The notes under the pieces: generated by a model
What the model was told of the DNA's origin: nothing
Seen by the model: the letters and a program-made list of their open reading frames with translations, nothing else
The model's database searches: none
Program-made: the position numbers and the translations under genes
Source of the DNA: Atribacterota bacterium
GTDB taxonomy: Bacteria; Atribacterota; Phoenicimicrobiia; Phoenicimicrobiales; Phoenicimicrobiaceae
Reading direction: 5' to 3'
DNA length: 16,150 bases
NCBI GenBank assembly: GCA_030599445.1
Contig: JAUVOA010000006.1
Span: 1-16,150 of the forward strand
Part shown: positions 13,174-16,150 of the stretch, piece by piece
Layout of the letters: each line of letters starts with the position of its first letter
Position numbering within the stretch: position 1 is the stretch's first letter

Positions 13174-14592
13174 TTATAAAATATATCTACTTAAATCTTC
13201 GTCTTTTACAATGCTTTGTAATTTTTTGTTTACATATTTTTTATCAATAATAAATTGCTTCTTTTTGCAACCGGGGGCATTAAAAGATATATCTTCTAAT
13301 AGCTTTTCTAATATAGTATAAAGTCTCCTCGCTCCAATATTTTCTGTCTGTTCGTTTACCAAAAAAGCAGTTTCAGCAATCTCGTCAATAGCGTCATCTG
13401 CAATTTCTATTTTCAAACCTTCGGTAGCAAGTAAGGCTACATATTGTTTTATTAGTGAATTACAAGGTTCAGTTAATATTCTTTTTAAATCTTCTTTGTT
13501 TAAAATATTTAATTCAACCCTAATAGGAAAACGCCCTTGTAATTCAGGTATTAAATCAGAAGGCTTTGAAGTGGTAAAAGCACCGGCAGCTATAAATAAA
13601 ATATGGTCGGTCTTTACTGCTCCATATTTAGTCATAACCGTTGAACCCTCAATAATAGGTAATATATCTCTTTGAACTCCTCCTCTGGATACATCTGGTC
13701 CGTATGATTTTTCTTGCGTAGCAATTTTATCGATTTCATCAAAAAAAACAATCCCTAAATTTTCCACCCTATCAATAGCAGCTCGAATTACTTCATCCAT
13801 ATCAATTAACCTTTGAGTTTCAGTATAGAGTAATATTTTACGAGCCTCTGCAATTGTAACTTTTTGTTTTTTCCTTTTTTGAGGGAACATTCTGCCTAGA
13901 ATGTCTTTAAAATTGATTCCCATTCCTTCTATCCCTGAATTAGAAAATACTTCTACTGTAGGCTGAATGTTTTCCTCAACTTCGATTTCAATTAGTCTAT
14001 TTTCCAACTCACCTTTTTCTAATTTATCTTTAAACTTTTTTCTAGTCCTTTCAAATCTTTCTTCTCTTTCATCTTTTTTTGTTAAAATTTCAAAAGATTC
14101 TTTCTTTTCTTCTTCAATTCCAGAATAAAGTGAACTATCTGATAAATTTGTCTTTTGTTCTTTTCTTTTGCCTGATGCGGGAAATAAATAATCTATTATT
14201 TTTTCATCGACCAGCTGTTTTGCTTTATCTTCTACCTTACTGGCCCATTCTTTCCGAACCAATTGAAGACCTACTTCTGTTAAATCTCTGATTATGGATT
14301 CCACATCTCTTCCTACATAACCTACCTCGGTAAATTTTGTTGCTTCAACTTTTACAAAAGGGGCTTTAACCAATTTTGACAATCTTCTAACGATTTCTGT
14401 TTTTCCAACTCCTGTAGGCCCGATCATTATGATATTTTTTGGGGTCACTTCATCTATTAATTCCGGGGGTAATTTCTGTCTTCTAATTCTATTTCGTAAA
14501 GCTATAGCTACAGCTTTTTTAGCATTATCTTGCCCGATTATATATTTATTAAGTTCGGAAACAATTTGTGAAGGGGTTAAATCGTTAATCAA
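13174..14592 (-). CDS. hslU: ATP-dependent protease ATPase subunit HslU (ClpY)
   Basis: HslU is the AAA+ unfoldase that caps the HslV peptidase and feeds it substrates. The 472 residues have the standard layout: Walker A GPTGVGKT (58-65), pore loop GYVGRD (91-96), intermediate I-domain (about 110-240, charged and variable), Walker B VFFDEID (282-288), arginine finger in ELQGRFPIR (R354), and sensor 2 GARRL (420-424). The C-terminus EDLSRYIL is the tail that docks into HslV. The start is a TTG at 14592-14590, backed by AAAGGAGG at 8 nt spacing; the product begins MINDLTPSQIVSELNKYIIG, as the family does. A 16-nt gap follows hslV, so the two are co-transcribed and probably co-translated. Confidence 0.98.
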   Translation of the reverse strand: MINDLTPSQIVSELNKYIIGQDNAKKAVAIALRNRIRRQKLPPELIDEVTPKNIIMIGPTGVGKTEIVRRLSKLVKAPFVKVEATKFTEVGYVGRDVESIIRDLTEVGLQLVRKEWASKVEDKAKQLVDEKIIDYLFPASGKRKEQKTNLSDSSLYSGIEEEKKESFEILTKKDEREERFERTRKKFKDKLEKGELENRLIEIEVEENIQPTVEVFSNSGIEGMGINFKDILGRMFPQKRKKQKVTIAEARKILLYTETQRLIDMDEVIRAAIDRVENLGIVFFDEIDKIATQEKSYGPDVSRGGVQRDILPIIEGSTVMTKYGAVKTDHILFIAAGAFTTSKPSDLIPELQGRFPIRVELNILNKEDLKRILTEPCNSLIKQYVALLATEGLKIEIADDAIDEIAETAFLVNEQTENIGARRLYTILEKLLEDISFNAPGCKKKQFIIDKKYVNKKLQSIVKDEDLSRYIL

Positions 14593-14600
14593 TTATGATT

Positions 14601-14608
14601 CCTCCTTT
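14601..14608 (-). promoter_or_regulatory. Ribosome binding site for the TTG start of hslU
   Basis: AAAGGAGG on the minus strand lies 8 nt before TTG at 14592. No ATG or GTG is available at a suitable distance, so this strong site decides the non-ATG start. Confidence 0.8.
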
Positions 14609-15139
14609 CTATTGTAATTTTTCTACTGTTATTTTATCATTAGTATAGATACAAATTGAAGCAGCAATTTGTAAAGATTCTAAGGCTATTTCAGAGGCAG
14701 ATAAATTTGAATATTTAACCAACGCCTTAGCAGCCGCCAATGCATAAGGACCACCTGATCCAATAGCAGCGACATTATCATCCGGTTCTATTATATCACC
14801 AGTTCCGGAAACTATAAAAATATGCTCTTTGTCTGCAACAATTAATATCGCTTCTAATTTTCTTAATATTTTATCAGTTCGCCACTCCTTGGCTAAAGAG
14901 ATAACCGCTTTGGGTAAATTTCCGTGAAGCTCATTTATCTTCTTTTCAAATTTTTCAAATAAAGTAATAGCATCAGCGCTTGCCCCGGCAAATCCTGTAA
15001 GCACTTTATCATCGTAAAGTTTTCGTATCTTTATGGTATTATTCTTCATAATGGTATTACCTATACTTATCTGGCCATCACCAGAAATAGCAATTTCACC
15101 TCTATGTTTTATAGCTAAAATTGTAGTTCCTTTAAACAT
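14609..15139 (-). CDS. hslV: ATP-dependent protease proteolytic subunit HslV (ClpQ)
   Basis: HslV is an N-terminal nucleophile peptidase of the proteasome beta-subunit fold, forming a double hexamer with HslU. The 176 residues read MFKGTTILAIKHRGEIAISG. By analogy with GTTI in other HslV proteins, the first four residues are removed and T5 becomes the catalytic threonine (threonine type, not the serine form of Bacillus ClpQ). Other conserved parts: GDGQISIGNTIMK (20-32), KVLTGFAGASADA (45-57), LAKEWRTDKILRKLEA (82-97), AIGSGGPYALAAA (124-136) and ICIYTN near the end. AGGAG lies about 12 nt before the ATG, a longish gap, but no alternative start exists. It begins 32 nt after xerC ends, in the common xerC-hslV-hslU arrangement. 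Confidence 0.98.
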   Translation of the reverse strand: MFKGTTILAIKHRGEIAISGDGQISIGNTIMKNNTIKIRKLYDDKVLTGFAGASADAITLFEKFEKKINELHGNLPKAVISLAKEWRTDKILRKLEAILIVADKEHIFIVSGTGDIIEPDDNVAAIGSGGPYALAAAKALVKYSNLSASEIALESLQIAASICIYTNDKITVEKLQ

Positions 15140-15171
15140 TCTTTATTTCATCTCCTTTTAAAATTTTGATA

Positions 15172-16098
15172 TTAAGTCCTGGGATGAGATTTTTCATAAA
15201 TTATTTTTAATCTTTCTTTTGTAATATGAGTATATATTTGAGTAGTAGATAAACTCTCATGCCCTAAAAGTTCCTGAACAGAGCGTAAATCCGCTCCACC
15301 TCCTAAAAGATGTGTAGCAAATGAATGCCTTAAAACGTGAGGACTTATCTTTTTATTTAAACCGGCTATTTTCATATATTTAATAATAATTCTACGTATA
15401 CTTCTTGTTGATAATCTACCTCCAAAACGATTTAATAATAGTGCATTTAGGTCATTTTTATTTACTTCAATATTTTTCCTAAATAAATTTCTATTGGTTA
15501 AATATTCTTGTGTTGCTTTTATACTCGGATTGCCCAAAGGAAGAATTCTTTCCTTTGAACCCTTTCCGAATACTCTAACAGTTTTTTCATACAGGTCTAT
15601 ATCGTGAATATTCAAATTCACCAGTTCTCCAACCCTCATCCCGGTGCCATAAAGCAGTTCAAGAATTGCCCTGTCTCTAATTCCAAATATTGTATGCTGG
15701 GGCGGCGTTTCAATAAGTTTGTTAATTTCTTGTAAGTATAAAAAATAAGGTAACTTCTTGTTTATCTTAGGTGTTATTAAATTGATAGTCGGATTAATAT
15801 TTACTATACCTTCTCTTGATATAAATTTAAAGAAAGAACGGATTGTAGATATTTTTCTGCAAATACTTCTTGTCGAATAATCACACTTCTTTAAATATAC
15901 AATATATTTTCGCATAATACTGCGGTCAATATATTGTATATTATTCCTCTTTAATATTTTATAATCCTTTAAATAATTTAACAATTGTAATAAATCATTT
16001 TTATAGGAAATAATAGTATTATTGGAATAATTTTTTTCATTCTTTAGAAAAGAAATGTACGAATTTATGTGTTCCTTCAAATTTAAACACTCTTCCAT
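15172..16098 (-). CDS. xerC: Tyrosine recombinase XerC/XerD family
   Basis: The 308-residue site-specific recombinase has the full catalytic set: R155 (GTGMRVGEL), K179 (GKGSKER), H254 and R257 (HVLRHSFATHLL), H280 (LLGHESLSTT) and the nucleophile Y289 (TQIYTHIT). The N-terminal SAM-like DNA-binding domain covers about 5-100. Length and position next to hslV point to the housekeeping chromosome-dimer recombinase rather than a phage integrase. XerC versus XerD cannot be settled without its partner or a dif site. An in-frame TAA at 16104-16102 bounds the start: ATG 16098 is the first possible ATG but lacks a Shine-Dalgarno. A TTG at 16080, 9 nt after GGAAGAG, is an alternative that would shorten it by six residues. 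The 52 nt upstream are too few to identify another gene. Confidence 0.95.
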   Translation of the reverse strand: MEECLNLKEHINSYISFLKNEKNYSNNTIISYKNDLLQLLNYLKDYKILKRNNIQYIDRSIMRKYIVYLKKCDYSTRSICRKISTIRSFFKFISREGIVNINPTINLITPKINKKLPYFLYLQEINKLIETPPQHTIFGIRDRAILELLYGTGMRVGELVNLNIHDIDLYEKTVRVFGKGSKERILPLGNPSIKATQEYLTNRNLFRKNIEVNKNDLNALLLNRFGGRLSTRSIRRIIIKYMKIAGLNKKISPHVLRHSFATHLLGGGADLRSVQELLGHESLSTTQIYTHITKERLKIIYEKSHPRT

Positions 16099-16150
16099 TT
16101 TTTATTTTTGTTGAGGAGCAAATTTTTCTTATCTCACAATAAATTACTAT

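Noticed and set aside
15172..16098. Recombinase as a phage or integron integrase
   Set aside because: Length, domain layout and adjacency to hslVU fit housekeeping XerC/XerD. No att-like repeats next to it, no tRNA and no phage genes.
16099..16150. Tail of an upstream gene such as trmFO or topA
   Set aside because: Gene order makes it plausible, but 52 nt give no recognisable residues.

Overview
The window is about 16 kb of an AT-rich bacterial chromosome. Every gene lies on the minus strand, so the reading order runs from position 16150 down to 1. All proteins are bacterial in type: HslUV, EF-Ts, RRF, UMP kinase, and the DXP-pathway enzymes Dxr and IspG. The ATPase, however, is the archaeal/vacuolar type. 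The order xerC-hslV-hslU-rpsB-tsf-pyrH-frr-uppS-cdsA-dxr-rseP-ispG is the ancestral cluster familiar from Firmicutes and several deep-branching anaerobic phyla. Very low GC, a V-type ATPase, a 2[4Fe-4S] ferredoxin and long word-like repeats in the spacers suggest an uncultured anaerobe, perhaps Atribacterota-like. That placement is only an inference.

Layout in transcription order: a XerC/XerD-type recombinase (16098-15172); the HslV peptidase and HslU unfoldase (15139-13174); a 690-bp repeat-filled spacer; rpsB-tsf (12483-11136) behind a good sigma-70 promoter; a 315-bp repeat-rich spacer; pyrH-frr (10820-9541); a 56-codon GTG-started ferredoxin gene (9499-9329); uppS-cdsA (9250-7699); a 337-bp spacer; dxr (7361-6198); a spacer; rseP-ispG (6016-3895); and a 399-bp spacer carrying a near-consensus promoter for a V-type ATPase operon. 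That operon runs H(G)-I-K-E and continues off the left edge (3495-1).

The genes serve core growth. The first half covers translation (S2, EF-Ts, RRF), pyrimidine nucleotides (PyrH) and protein quality control. The second half covers isoprenoid precursors (Dxr, IspG), the C55 carrier lipid (UppS), CDP-diacylglycerol (CdsA) and intramembrane proteolysis (RseP). The ferredoxin inside this cluster is a plausible electron donor for the Fe-S enzyme IspG. The c-subunit (K) of the ATPase carries the full set of residues known to bind Na+ in the Enterococcus hirae enzyme.

The most unusual content is between the genes. Nearly every long spacer is built from degenerate tandem heptamers (AGCGTAT, CGTATCT, ACGATAT, ACTATAT, AGTAATG) and octamers (AGTTGGTT and its complement AACCAACT). 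These are assembled into larger modules that recur in direct and inverted orientation and in swapped order. In places they run right up to, or into, the ends of genes.
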